Source: Favolaschia claudopus (taxonomy: Eukaryota; Basidiomycota; Agaricomycetes; Agaricales; Mycenaceae). Taken from it: a stretch of 64,000 bases of DNA. The DNA is taken from assembly GCA_037176885.1 (NCBI GenBank), contig JAWWNJ010000009.1, forward strand, positions 1,550,001-1,614,000. The letters are read 5' to 3'. The translations under genes were made by a program, and so were the position numbers. Positions 35,886 to 46,149 of this stretch are shown in pieces (the stretch's first letter is position 1; each line of letters starts with the position of its first letter). The notes below the pieces were generated by a model. That model had not been told where the DNA came from. It saw nothing but the letters and a program-made list of their open reading frames with translations, and ran no database searches.

Positions 35886-38800
35886 TGCTTCCTTCTACCA
35901 CCATCATCACGCATACGCCCACGCCCACACAAACCTTACTCTATACCTCTATACCTCTCTATCGTCCTCTTGACCACACCTAATATACTTATTTCACCCA
36001 CTCTAAACTGCCTTCGCACCCCACTGAGGCTCCGCTTCACCAGCAAACCCAAATCCCCATGGCAACATACACCCTCCCGCCTTACAAACCCCCCGTCTTC
36101 ACACCTCACGAGCAAGCCGACGACCAGTCAACCAACGACGCGACTCCGCCCGGCCTTTTGGCCCCAGGCGTAGAGTTGATCATTGGCGGACTCGACCGCG
36201 CCAACCCCGGATCTGCTCTCGATGACGCTCGCCGCATCGTCAACGAATACAATGCTGCGCACCCCGAGCAACCTCTGCCACCGCTTAAATTCCGCCCCGC
36301 CGGCACGAACCAAACCCCGCTAGACTATGTCTTCGCACACCTCGACCCCCACCTCGACAAGATCCCTAGACCGGATATCCTCCAAGATACAATGTTCCGT
36401 CTTGTAGAGGCTTACCGCGACCACGGGCAATGGGTGAAGTGGAAAATCAGCAAGGGTCTCGACAAATCACGACAAGTCACCTTTACCGCCGCAAACGCTG
36501 ACGCGGCGAAGTTGCTGAAAACGGAGTTGGATAAGCAGTTGGCGGACAAAGGACATGTCGTCCAAGGATCATGGATCGGAAATCAACGTGAACCAAGAAT
36601 CACCTACAACCTTGTTAGCCCCCGGTCCGCACATGAGGTTCTCGCCTCACGACCCGTCGTAAACGGCAGCATCCTGCTCCCTTCCCAACCCCGATTCATC
36701 CAGCCCCAGTGGGGCCTGGAAATTGCGATCGCAGGCTGCGCCGAGGTCATCGGTGCGCAACAGCTGCTCGACAATTACATTCGCTCGACATACGGCAACG
36801 ACGCTATCGCAACGAGTCGGATGGAGCTCTACGACGACGTCTATTGCGCGGTCTTGAAGGATTGGGACACATCTACTCGCCTTTTAAGCGAACCTTTCGA
36901 GGCATTCCTCGCGTACAAAGCTCGTCCATCGTTCACTTCCCCCGCCGATCCCATGTTCCTTTACGAATACAACTCAATGGGCGCCCCCGCGAACCCGTCG
37001 TTCCTGCGCGATCGTCAACAGACTTCCGCATTCGGTGACCCCCAAACAAGTGTCTTACAAGACCAGATCAACGAGCTGCGTAAACAAGGCACCGCGACCG
37101 TCAACGGATTTCAGCAAATGATCGGACAACACGGCAAATCGATCTCAGCGCTCGAAGCATCGCAAGACAAGATTTTCCAGGGTATTGCGGCCCTCAGCTC
37201 CATTATGTCCTCAGGGAGTCTTCTCGCCGCGCAGAACAGCACCCTCCAAAACCTTACATCCCAGCGATCAACGCTCAACATTCTCATGACGATGAACTCA
37301 AACCCGCAAACCACACCCCTCCTAACTTCACAAGCGGAGGAACTGGATAGGCAGATCAAGAACCAACAGGCTGCCGTGGATCAAGCCAAGAATCAAGTTG
37401 CGGCGCTCAACCGACACTTCTCCCCGACATTATCTATCACTGAACATCCACGCAACCCCCAGTCTCAAACCTCCACGTCGCGCTCTCGTCCTGATTCAAC
37501 GGACCAGCGGCCGACCAATCGCCCACGTCACTCTGCTGATGACGATGAGGAACGTGTTAGGGCCATGATTGAGGTACGCTCCTGCCCGCCTCCGCTAGAC
37601 CCTTCTCACCCCTTGTTCACGTCGTCAGGACTAAAGGCGTGTTCGGGGGGTCAGAGCTGGGACCAGCGTAGAGGTAGACAGAGGCTACATACATCAATAC
37701 ATGCATTCCTTATCATGTTTCTCTCCATCGCGATCTTGCCGGTGCTTGCCTCCCACACATTTCGCACCTTTTCCATTAACACCAACGGATTCGGGGACGT
37801 CATGAAGCAAGCTGCGGTACACGACGCCATTCTATCTCTACGGCCTAATGCCTTTGTTATCAACGAGACCAAATCCTCGTCTCCGGTAGCCTCTCGCATT
37901 CAAGTAAAAGGTTACAAAACATACGAGTCACAAGGTGTACGAGCAGAGGGGAAAAGCCGAACGGGTAAATGGGGTGTGATTGTAGGGATAGAAGACTCCC
38001 TCCACGTTCAGCGTGTTGAGGTGAGTCCTTCCTTACAAGGCCGAGCTGTTGTCCTCGATATTGTTATCCCAACGTCCAACGGGAAGGGATTCGGCCATCG
38101 GTTCATTGGACTATATGCACCGTGGAAACCCGGAGAAGTTGACGATGAAGAAGCGTCAAATTTTTGGCGACTGATCATTCACCTCTGTCAACAAGCCCCA
38201 TACTCCTGGTCAATCGAAGGCGACTGTAATGCGACAACCTCTTCGGCGGAATCTACTGGCGAAAATTACCGACTAACTCCTGCCCGGCGCCAATATGCTG
38301 ACTTCCTACATATTGCGAATGGTAAAGACCTTTGGATGGAGCAGCCAGATCGCAACGCCGCAAATACCTTCACATACAAGGGACCATTTGGCCAGAGTAT
38401 CATTGACAGGATGGCGCACTCAACTGCGGGTGTACTGGGTGGTTCAATCGCGGTCTCAAAAGTATTCATCCCGGCTACGGATCATCGCGCAATTGTAGCA
38501 TCCATCGCCCTATGCCCTCCGCCGACGTGGGACTCCCATGCCGAGATCCCTGCCTTCTCCACACCATACTATGACCCTCGCTCGATCTACCCGAAACGAG
38601 GTGAGAAGCACCGATTCAAGGCATTCTCAGATGCGGTGGATGAGGCCATGGCCTCAGAAAATCTACACGCCTCTCGCATCGAGGACGAGGTGACCTGGAC
38701 AACGGTTTACGGAAAGCTCACCGATATTTTTCGCGATGCGGCACTCTCATGCTTTGAATATCCCAAGGTCGGAGCTATGCAAGGGAAGAAACGAATCACC

Positions 38801-41800
38801 AATCCGACCCTGCAAGCAATCATTATCGAAATCAGGAGAACCAACCGACTGCTTTCAGCATTCTCTTCTCGTCATCTTCACAGTCCAAGATGTCTTCATG
38901 AAAATTGGGCTCGAACCTACATTAATACCTACCAAGCTGCTCCGCAAACGGATCCTTCAGGCAGGATTATATCTTTTGATACCTACCTGAAGTCGATTCG
39001 TCGAGCGTTGAGCAAGCTACGGTATCGGGAGGAGAAAGCCGAGATCACTCGCCGTCAAGATATCACGACACGAAACAAAATTCGCGGTTCACTGTTCGGC
39101 GGGTCAGCTAAAAAGCTATATGGCCCGAATATCTATGATCCTCCGCCACTCGCTCTCTCATCTGAGGAAGACCCAAGCAGTTTCATAACATCTCCGGAGG
39201 GAATCAAGACAGGAACGATGACCTACTTCAACGACCTATTCTCCCGCCATCCTCGAACCCCTGGGAATAAACCATGGATGACGACCCCGTCTGTCTTACG
39301 AATCAAGCAGAAAACACAACAAGACCCTTTCACCTGGCCCAACCCTCTTTCTGTAACCACCTTGCGAGGTGTGCTGCGAAAGGGAACCCCACGTCCCAGT
39401 CCTGGCCCGGATGGATGGGAAAAATGGTGGCTGAAAGCCATCTCAGACCAAGCCTTAGGGGTGGTAGTCGAGCTACTGAATTTCGAGATAACACAGTCAT
39501 GTTTCCCCGCCGCCGTAAAGTCGACCATTATGGCAACCATTCATAAGCGTGGCGCCCGTACTCAGCTGGCAAACACCCGAGGCGTCTGCTTCAACAATCA
39601 ACTGGTCAATCTCCCGTTTGCATGGCTTAATTCGCTCCTAGTCCCATACATCGCAAAACTGGGAATACTCCCGCAAGGACAGATTGCAACGCAACCCGGA
39701 GTCCAAGGCCGTGATCTCATCTCATTCCTCGCTCAGGTGGAGACATGGTCCAACCGGGAGAAGCAGCCCATTTTCGCGCTTAGTCGGGATCAGAAGAAGG
39801 GATTTGATAACCTTGAACCCCAGGGCTTTTACGACGCGGTTGAGGCCTATGGTCTCCCGTCAAAACTGATAGACTTTGACCGCTCCGCGCAAACTGATGT
39901 CCCATACCGAATCAAAACTGCATATGGGCTAACGGATGAGATCATTGTGTCGGGTGTTACCAAACAAGGGTTGCCCTTGTCCCCGCTAAAGGCGACGCTG
40001 ACGACAAGCCTTGGAAACCACTGGTTACATGACGAGGCGCAGACAGAAGAGGGCGCCCTCGTCATCTCTTCACACCAGTCTCGAATCCGCAAACAACACC
40101 TCCCCAGTGACTCCATTCGCCTCCCTGTGGTCATGGTTGAGGCGATGGACGACTCATACCTGTTTGCGCGAACGCGGACCACTCTCCGAAGCTCATGCCT
40201 TCGAATGGAAACCTTCCAAGCGGAATATGGATGGATCTCGAACTGGACTAAATCTCTCGGTCTTGCCCTCAACGCTCCAAGTGATCTACCGTCTACACTG
40301 CTCATGCCAACCATTGACACCGTAAACCCGTCACCCGAACACATTCCAATGGAGCCGGTTCGTTTCGTCACTGATCATGCACAATTTCTTCGAATCGCCG
40401 TCAACGATCCCGAAAAGCAATTCTTGAAACTCCAGGACCTTATCTCAGAGTTTCAATTTCCGACTTTCTCTCGAAAGCTCCCTCTAACAGCGATCCGGAA
40501 GATCATCTCGCAATGCTTGATTTCAAAAATTCGCCCACGGCTCTCACTACAACCAATCTCAAAGGCTCAAGCGGAGAAACTAGACGCGATGATAGCTCGG
40601 AAGGTTCACGCATACCTTGCTTTCCCGTTTCCCTTCAACCCCACCCTGCTCACCCTACCAATCTCACTCCACGGCTTTGATTTCCCGTCCATATCTCGCC
40701 TAAACGACGCTGCCGCTGTTGCTGGACTACAGAGGGACTTAAACCATCATGTACCTGCATTCAGAGATCTCGCGAGAGTAACGCTTTCGGACTGGACCTG
40801 CTCAATCAATCACTGCTGCAACCCCTTCGATGGTTCAATAGACCGTACATTTACAAGACAGAAAACGAACTTACCATGGGCGTGGATATTGGCCCAACAG
40901 GCTCTACAACAAACGGGGCTCTGTATTCGCTGGACAGACCAATCACATATACTCAGAGGAGACGTTGCGATCGAACATTTGATTCGCTCCTCCTCTGACC
41001 CTCCCGAGGACCTCCCACGCGTCGCGAACAATTTATCCCGAGCCGGACTAAATTTTCTGAATCAGTTCGGCGCATGGCAAACTGACTCGGTTCAAAATGT
41101 ATGGCGGTTTCTCGTCTCGCCGGATATCACATCAAAACTTCCAACATTCTCCGCTGCCTCTCGCGACTGGCCGGCCTTTCGAGGTTGGCTCGCCTCAATG
41201 TCTCTTACAAACATTATAACAGGGAATTGGTCGTTGGCATTACCCCGGGAGAATAGAAGAGCCTTTGCGGAACAGGTGCTGAAGGCCATGATTGACGCAT
41301 CAACCATACCGGTCGACCCTATCCTCAACTCTTCCGGCCAAACTCTAATGGCGTCTGACGGCTCATGCACTCCGGGAATGCCTAAACTCCACGAACGGCG
41401 GTCAACAACCTTTAGCACCGTGGGTAACAAACACGCAGCGGTCTTCTCAATCGGGGGACGGAATGCCGGGATCTTACAGGCAGAAGTGTACGGATTGGTT
41501 GCGGCCTCGCTTCAGGCATCACGGAACCCATCCAACAGCATACCTATATACACCGACCACCTCAATTCATCCAGACTCATCTCCGATGCTTTCTCAAACC
41601 CCCCGGCAACACACGCTTGGGCAACAAAACCAGCGAGATCACTGTACAGGTGGTTATTGCAGATTTTGACCGCAACCCCTTCCCCAAGTCGACCCGCTAT
41701 CATCTACACGCAAGCTCATACAAAATCAGAGTCGCTCGAGGCCCGCGCGAATGCCGTAGCGGATGCCCTCGCTTCTCGATCTCACTCCAAACCAATCAAA

Positions 41801-42701
41801 CCTGCCTCAGTGCCCGATCCGACATTCTATATGGATGAATACACCTTCTTCACCAAGGAAGATGGTTACATCGAATCAAACATCTCATCGTATCTATCCC
41901 ACTTCGGAGCCCGTGCAGCTGCGAAGGATCAGACCGCCCTTCCGTTCACGTCTCTATACGATCAGCATGCTCCCCCGGACCATCCTTATACTCGGGCTCC
42001 ATCAGCGTACTCAGCGGTGGTCCAACTTTACGCCAGATCACAACAGCTGCCCACCGCGTTCTCCCAATTCCGCAGATCGTTCAACAGTTTGCCGTGGTGC
42101 CGAATGGGTTGTAAGCAGCTAGAGACTCCTCACCACATATTTGTGGAATGCCCGTCTTTCGAAGCAATCCGAATCAATCACAAATCGGCAATAGCGGGAC
42201 ATACACGAACACTGCTGGATTCGTCGGAGGGAATTTTCGATGACATTTCACGTAAGAGACTCACCAATGTTGCCCAAAACCTCCTCCGCGACAACGAAGT
42301 GTGGCCGACGGGGCAATCCCAATATTTCTTAGGATTGGCGCCAAACCTCAACACCGAGACAGCTCTTACAACGGTAGCAAAAACACGAGTTATGACTCGG
42401 CTTGCTAACACTTGGCATACGGAGATGATTCGGGTGGCGTCGAGAATATGGGGCGAATTGCAGAGGAGGTGTAATCACCAGCGGGCGAATTTCATGAGGA
42501 AGGAGAAGGAGAGAGTTGGGGACATCTGGAGATCTCTGCCGCCACACGTCCAGAGGAGTATCCCGGGTGATATTGCATAGAACAACGAGCTCTGAGGAAG
42601 TTTGTTACACTTTCATTCACTAGATCGAGCCGACGAGGTATTTACTTGTATTTGCCTGAGCTTTTGTAAGCGTAGTCGGTCGTATTCATCGTATCTTCGT
42701 A
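35886..42701 (+). mobile_element. Full-length non-LTR (LINE) retrotransposon
   Basis: The element lies between two TCTCTA hexamers (35880-35885 and 42702-42707). Copy B has one such hexamer at the equivalent uninterrupted place (GCACTTTTCTTCTCTACGTC near 53920), so these are a 6-bp target-site duplication. A C-rich 5' leader of about 170 bp precedes the single ORF, and about 120 bp of 3' UTR follow it. There is no poly-A tail and no LTR. An intact ORF and intact target duplication suggest recent insertion. Confidence 0.88.
36059..42580 (+). CDS. LINE polyprotein: endonuclease, reverse transcriptase, RNase H
   Basis: One uninterrupted 2173-aa ORF. Residues 1-540 hold a Gln/Asn-rich, partly coiled-coil N-terminal region with no clear zinc knuckle. 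An AP-endonuclease-like domain spans about 565-815 (FRTFSINTNGFG, FVINETKSS, GDCNATTSS, and the final ATDHRAIVAS with the catalytic DH). Reverse transcriptase spans about 1110-1480, with RDQKKGFDN as motif A and VEAMDDSYLFA as the catalytic box, AMDD rather than the usual F/YADD. RNase H begins near 1763 (MASDGSC, then LQAEVYGLVA and YTDHLNSSR). A CCHC knuckle (CRMGCKQLETPHHIFVEC) lies near 2013. Codon use is C-rich and unlike the flanking genes. The catalytic residues present make retained activity plausible but untested. Confidence 0.93.
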   Translation: MATYTLPPYKPPVFTPHEQADDQSTNDATPPGLLAPGVELIIGGLDRANPGSALDDARRIVNEYNAAHPEQPLPPLKFRPAGTNQTPLDYVFAHLDPHLDKIPRPDILQDTMFRLVEAYRDHGQWVKWKISKGLDKSRQVTFTAANADAAKLLKTELDKQLADKGHVVQGSWIGNQREPRITYNLVSPRSAHEVLASRPVVNGSILLPSQPRFIQPQWGLEIAIAGCAEVIGAQQLLDNYIRSTYGNDAIATSRMELYDDVYCAVLKDWDTSTRLLSEPFEAFLAYKARPSFTSPADPMFLYEYNSMGAPANPSFLRDRQQTSAFGDPQTSVLQDQINELRKQGTATVNGFQQMIGQHGKSISALEASQDKIFQGIAALSSIMSSGSLLAAQNSTLQNLTSQRSTLNILMTMNSNPQTTPLLTSQAEELDRQIKNQQAAVDQAKNQVAALNRHFSPTLSITEHPRNPQSQTSTSRSRPDSTDQRPTNRPRHSADDDEERVRAMIEVRSCPPPLDPSHPLFTSSGLKACSGGQSWDQRRGRQRLHTSIHAFLIMFLSIAILPVLASHTFRTFSINTNGFGDVMKQAAVHDAILSLRPNAFVINETKSSSPVASRIQVKGYKTYESQGVRAEGKSRTGKWGVIVGIEDSLHVQRVEVSPSLQGRAVVLDIVIPTSNGKGFGHRFIGLYAPWKPGEVDDEEASNFWRLIIHLCQQAPYSWSIEGDCNATTSSAESTGENYRLTPARRQYADFLHIANGKDLWMEQPDRNAANTFTYKGPFGQSIIDRMAHSTAGVLGGSIAVSKVFIPATDHRAIVASIALCPPPTWDSHAEIPAFSTPYYDPRSIYPKRGEKHRFKAFSDAVDEAMASENLHASRIEDEVTWTTVYGKLTDIFRDAALSCFEYPKVGAMQGKKRITNPTLQAIIIEIRRTNRLLSAFSSRHLHSPRCLHENWARTYINTYQAAPQTDPSGRIISFDTYLKSIRRALSKLRYREEKAEITRRQDITTRNKIRGSLFGGSAKKLYGPNIYDPPPLALSSEEDPSSFITSPEGIKTGTMTYFNDLFSRHPRTPGNKPWMTTPSVLRIKQKTQQDPFTWPNPLSVTTLRGVLRKGTPRPSPGPDGWEKWWLKAISDQALGVVVELLNFEITQSCFPAAVKSTIMATIHKRGARTQLANTRGVCFNNQLVNLPFAWLNSLLVPYIAKLGILPQGQIATQPGVQGRDLISFLAQVETWSNREKQPIFALSRDQKKGFDNLEPQGFYDAVEAYGLPSKLIDFDRSAQTDVPYRIKTAYGLTDEIIVSGVTKQGLPLSPLKATLTTSLGNHWLHDEAQTEEGALVISSHQSRIRKQHLPSDSIRLPVVMVEAMDDSYLFARTRTTLRSSCLRMETFQAEYGWISNWTKSLGLALNAPSDLPSTLLMPTIDTVNPSPEHIPMEPVRFVTDHAQFLRIAVNDPEKQFLKLQDLISEFQFPTFSRKLPLTAIRKIISQCLISKIRPRLSLQPISKAQAEKLDAMIARKVHAYLAFPFPFNPTLLTLPISLHGFDFPSISRLNDAAAVAGLQRDLNHHVPAFRDLARVTLSDWTCSINHCCNPFDGSIDRTFTRQKTNLPWAWILAQQALQQTGLCIRWTDQSHILRGDVAIEHLIRSSSDPPEDLPRVANNLSRAGLNFLNQFGAWQTDSVQNVWRFLVSPDITSKLPTFSAASRDWPAFRGWLASMSLTNIITGNWSLALPRENRRAFAEQVLKAMIDASTIPVDPILNSSGQTLMASDGSCTPGMPKLHERRSTTFSTVGNKHAAVFSIGGRNAGILQAEVYGLVAASLQASRNPSNSIPIYTDHLNSSRLISDAFSNPPATHAWATKPARSLYRWLLQILTATPSPSRPAIIYTQAHTKSESLEARANAVADALASRSHSKPIKPASVPDPTFYMDEYTFFTKEDGYIESNISSYLSHFGARAAAKDQTALPFTSLYDQHAPPDHPYTRAPSAYSAVVQLYARSQQLPTAFSQFRRSFNSLPWCRMGCKQLETPHHIFVECPSFEAIRINHKSAIAGHTRTLLDSSEGIFDDISRKRLTNVAQNLLRDNEVWPTGQSQYFLGLAPNLNTETALTTVAKTRVMTRLANTWHTEMIRVASRIWGELQRRCNHQRANFMRKEKERVGDIWRSLPPHVQRSIPGDIA

Positions 42702-42716
42702 TCTCTACGTCGTGTC

Positions 42717-43334
42717 ATGAAATACATCTCCGGCGACGTACGGGCCCGACGCTCTCCGTCTTCAGGCGGCACGCTGAACTGTGGCAGGAGCTCGCGCAAA
42801 TGATGAAGAGCGGCAAAGCGCCGAATCAGGATTATCTCGTCGTGGATGTGCGCGACGACGATTACGCTGGTGGAAATATCAAAGACGCGTTCAACCTCCC
42901 GTCGCGAGAGTTTCACACTGGCGTGTACGATCTTGCGCAGAAGAGCGCCGATGTTAAGGTCGTGGTGTTTCATTGCGCTTTGTCGCAGATGCGGTGAGTG
43001 CTATTTAACGCGTTGCTTCACCCTTTGCTCAAATGGCGTATGTAGAGGTCCCAAAGCGGCGCGTGTGAGCGTTCAATGAATGCATTGCCCTGTTCTCTGT
43101 AGTGACCGTTACCTGAAGATCTACGAGGAAACGCGAACTAATTTGAATCTCGCGCAAGACAAGTCTCAGGAAGTATACATTTTGACGCATGGGTTCACGG
43201 GCTTCCAGCAAAAGTTCAAGGTGAGGATGCTGGCGCAAGTTTCTGCTTGACACCGACGATATTTTCAGGACGACCCAGCGCTCATCGAGAACTGGGACAA
43301 GGACGTATGGGAAAACGCGGAAGAGTGGAGTTGA
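42717..43334 (+). CDS. Cdc25-like rhodanese phosphatase, copy A
   Basis: Small single-domain phosphatase or arsenate-reductase-like enzyme of the Ych1/Ibp1 group. Exons 42717-42737, 42788-42993, 43046-43064 (19 nt), 43119-43220 and 43269-43334 give 137 aa. It starts MKYISGDELAQMMKSG; NQDYLVVDVRDDDYAGGNI is the rhodanese core; HCALSQMRGPKAAR holds the HCX5R active-site loop, with the arginine codon split by an intron. It ends NWDKDVWENAEEWS. The retrotransposon ends 16 bp before the ATG, replacing the promoter and 5' leader, but the coding exons are intact, so the gene may be silent or driven from element sequence. Confidence 0.88.
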
Positions 43335-43456
43335 ATTCCATGTAAAAGACTGTGTAGCCCATAGAACATCATCGATTGAGGGCTTGGAAGTTGCGCGTCG
43401 CGGGCGATGTTGGGTAACTGCTTTTCCTAACGAGAGTGGCTTTGTATTGGAATAGA

Positions 43457-43620
43457 TCATCCCGAGCTAGACTCTTTGTCGTCCTCTTTCTTCAGTCGTA
43501 GTTGTTTTGGTAGCTTTTCGATAGCCAGTCGTGTCAACTGTCGCTGGTCTTCAAGTCGTTTGGTACAAAAATGACTGGAGGAACAAGCGTGAGCGTCATT
43601 TCTAAAGCGAATGTGGCATG
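43457..43620 (-). CDS. Last exon of a small unknown protein, copy A
   Basis: A minus-strand frame encodes HFCTKRLEDQRQLTRLAIEK followed by LPKQLRLKKEDDKESSSG and stops at 43459-43457, after a CCTCCAG splice acceptor. The equivalent exon in copy B (54705-54870) differs by two changes within this frame, both synonymous, which supports it being coding. The 5' exon was not identified and the family is unknown. Confidence 0.4.
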
Positions 43621-44262
43621 GAATTTACAAGGAAGTGAGCGATATTACTGCCCAAGTGAACATGCCCCAACTTCCCGCGACTACGGGATCTGACAGGGGA
43701 TTGTGAGTATCTCAATGCAATGGAAATTCTTGAACGTACGGGCAGACATCCCTCGTATGAATCCGATGCCTGAATATCAAGCCCGTGATTGAGAAACATA
43801 TACTTCAAGTTGGGTGGACCACCAAGACATACCGACACCACTGGCAATTCCAGCTAGAAGACTGTTCCGTGCGCAAGGGACTTCCCCAATGTGAACGGCA
43901 CTCTTTACTAGCACACGGGCTCGTTAGAGGCTCTGAGTTACCTCGAGGTCGCGAAATGATCTTACTCGGAAGGAATCTGAAACGAGGTTGCCCGTTGAGG
44001 GCGGGCCGAGGCTCGGGGATGGGATGTTCGCGGGGTCGTCTACCACGCCGGATTGTTGTTTAGAGTCAGGCATACGTAGTGATAACCTGGAGGTGGGGGT
44101 TTGAGTCCAAGTAATGAACTGTGACGGATGCCGAGGCGTCACTTGTCTCTTCTTGACTTCCGCTTCCACCTTCGGATGAACGCCACTCATTGAGTTATAT
44201 GCTGCTAATCGGTCCTACGTGCCTATTCTCTACTCCCGCAACTTGGTGCTACAGAGTCAGGA

Positions 44263-46145
44263 ATGTCCCTCAAGTCGGGACTGGACGACTTCTCGAGATA
44301 TAGAAATGCCTATTTTCTAGCCCTCTGTGTAGCACTCGGCAGTCTCTTCTATGGTTACGACGTGTATGTAGCCCCATGTCCGCTGAACCTGTGCTGAGGC
44401 CATCTTGATAGTGGATTAATCGGAGGAATACTGTCTCTTGAATCGTTTCAAACTTATTTCGGTCTCGACCAGGTGAATCCCAGCCAAAAGGCGTGGCTGA
44501 CCGGAAACATCGTTGCGGTTCTGCAAGTTGGTTGTCTGTAGGGAACCGCCGTTCGGTGTTGTACGACCGAGGAATAACAAGAATGATAGTTTCGGCGCGC
44601 TAGGTGTGGGGTCGCTTTCGAGTCGGTTTGGACGCAAGCCTTGTCTACTGGCTTCAGGCATCGTTTTTATCATTGGGAGCGTTCTTCAGGCTGTTGTCGG
44701 CCTAGGAGGGACTCGGGCGCATGCTTTAGGATTACTTTATCTTGGCCGGTACGGGTGAATTTTTCGGCCAGCCGTGGTGCATAAAGTGACGGACGACAGA
44801 TTCGTTGGTGGGGTTGGGGTAGGGATGGTGACGGCGCTCGTGCCCTCGTATGTTTCGGAATGCACTCCTCAGGTAATCCCTCACCTGGTTTAATTGGCCA
44901 TCCCCATCTGAGAGTTCAAGGCCATTCGTGGCAGATGTACAGGGCTCATACAACTTGCCATCAACGTTGGTATCATGTTGTCTTGTGCGTGTCTCCATTT
45001 CTGGTTCCGAGAATACGACTGAGCCATCGTATTTCAGTTTGGGTCAATTACTTTGCCTCCAAATACATTCCTTCTAGTGAATCCCAGTGGCGTGTTCCGT
45101 TTGCACTCCAGTAAGACGATATGTGCTATGCACTTTTCATGTTCTCATAGACAACAGGATTGTTCCTGGAGTACTATTCGTCGGTGTAATGCCGTTCTTA
45201 CCCGAGTCCCCTCGCTACTTAGTCGAAAGGGAGTGCTATGACGCCGCCGCACGAATGCTGGCGTCTGTAACACGGGTTAGCGTAGACGACCGCACTGTCC
45301 TCGAGACAATTGAGGAAATCAAGGCCGATTTCGCTGGAAAGCGACAGTTTTCGACGATGCAGCAAATCAGGCGAATGGGAGAGTCGCAGGGTATTGCCCT
45401 GAGATGCTTCATTCCTTCGCTTGTCATGTTCTTCCAGCAATGGACGGGCACCAATGCGATAAACTATTTCAGTCCTCAGATATTTGCTAGTTTGGGGATT
45501 GATGGAACGACAGCTGAACTTTTCGCTACTGGTAGGGGGAATAGTTATGTGAAGGAAATTGGAGCTGACTCGAGTCTCTAGGGGTCTATGGCGGAGTGAA
45601 GGTCAGAACGACATTATGGCTTCTGGTTCGGAGAACTCAGTGATCGCAGGTTGTCTCAGTCGCCTGTGCACTGGCTATTGCGGTGGAAAGCTTCGGGCGC
45701 AAGAAGTCTCTGATCCTCGGAGGACTTGGGCAGAGTGCGATGATGCTTTGGATTGCCTGTTACAGCGCTCTTCATCCTACTCCCACTGTTGCTACTCCTG
45801 CGAGTTACCTGTCTATCGTTGCGGTATACCTTTACGGTGTATTCTTCAGCGTAGGATGGGGTCCTATTCCGTGGGTCGTTGCTGCCGAAGTCGCCCCAAA
45901 TCATCTGCGGACTGCAGTGATTTCGGCTGCGACTGGAGTCAACTGGTTCGTCTTTGTTGTTCCATTCGATGTGTTGTTATCTTACACCGACAACTCTCAG
46001 GCTTTTTTCTCTCACAATATCCAAAATCACGCCAATCATGCTGCACGATCTCGGATATGGAACCTTTCTCGTATTCGGATTTAATACGAACGGTTACAGA
46101 TTGAAAAAGTCTCTTGGTGCGTGCTCGCTATCTTATCTTATCTAG
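44263..46145 (+). pseudogene. Sugar transporter, copy A, C-terminally truncated
   Basis: MFS sugar porter starting MSLKSGLDDFSRYRNAYFLA. The splice sites match those of copy B, including donors GTAGGG and GTACGG, and the frame runs through SSRFGRKPC, PESPRYLVERE, QQWTGTNAINYFSPQIF and VGWGPIPWVVAAEV. At 46082 homology to copy B ends inside HDLGYGTFLVFGF, and 20 unrelated codons lead to a stop at 46145. About 80 residues are lost, including the last membrane helix and C-terminal tail, so the product is probably non-functional. Confidence 0.8.
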
Positions 46146-46149
46146 CCGA

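Larger units (their letters stand above)
35815..46082 (+). repeat. Duplicated block, copy A (carries the retrotransposon)
   Basis: Sequence at 35815-35885 and 42702-46082 matches copy B (about 53858-57342) at high identity, with scattered substitutions and small indels. It carries the Cdc25-like phosphatase, a small minus-strand exon and the sugar transporter. The homology is interrupted only by the retrotransposon at 35886-42701. On the right, homology to copy B stops inside the last transporter exon. Confidence 0.9.

Noticed and set aside
42717..43334. Phosphatase copy A as a pseudogene disrupted by the retrotransposon
   Set aside because: The element ends 16 bp before the ATG, and all five exons and splice sites are intact.
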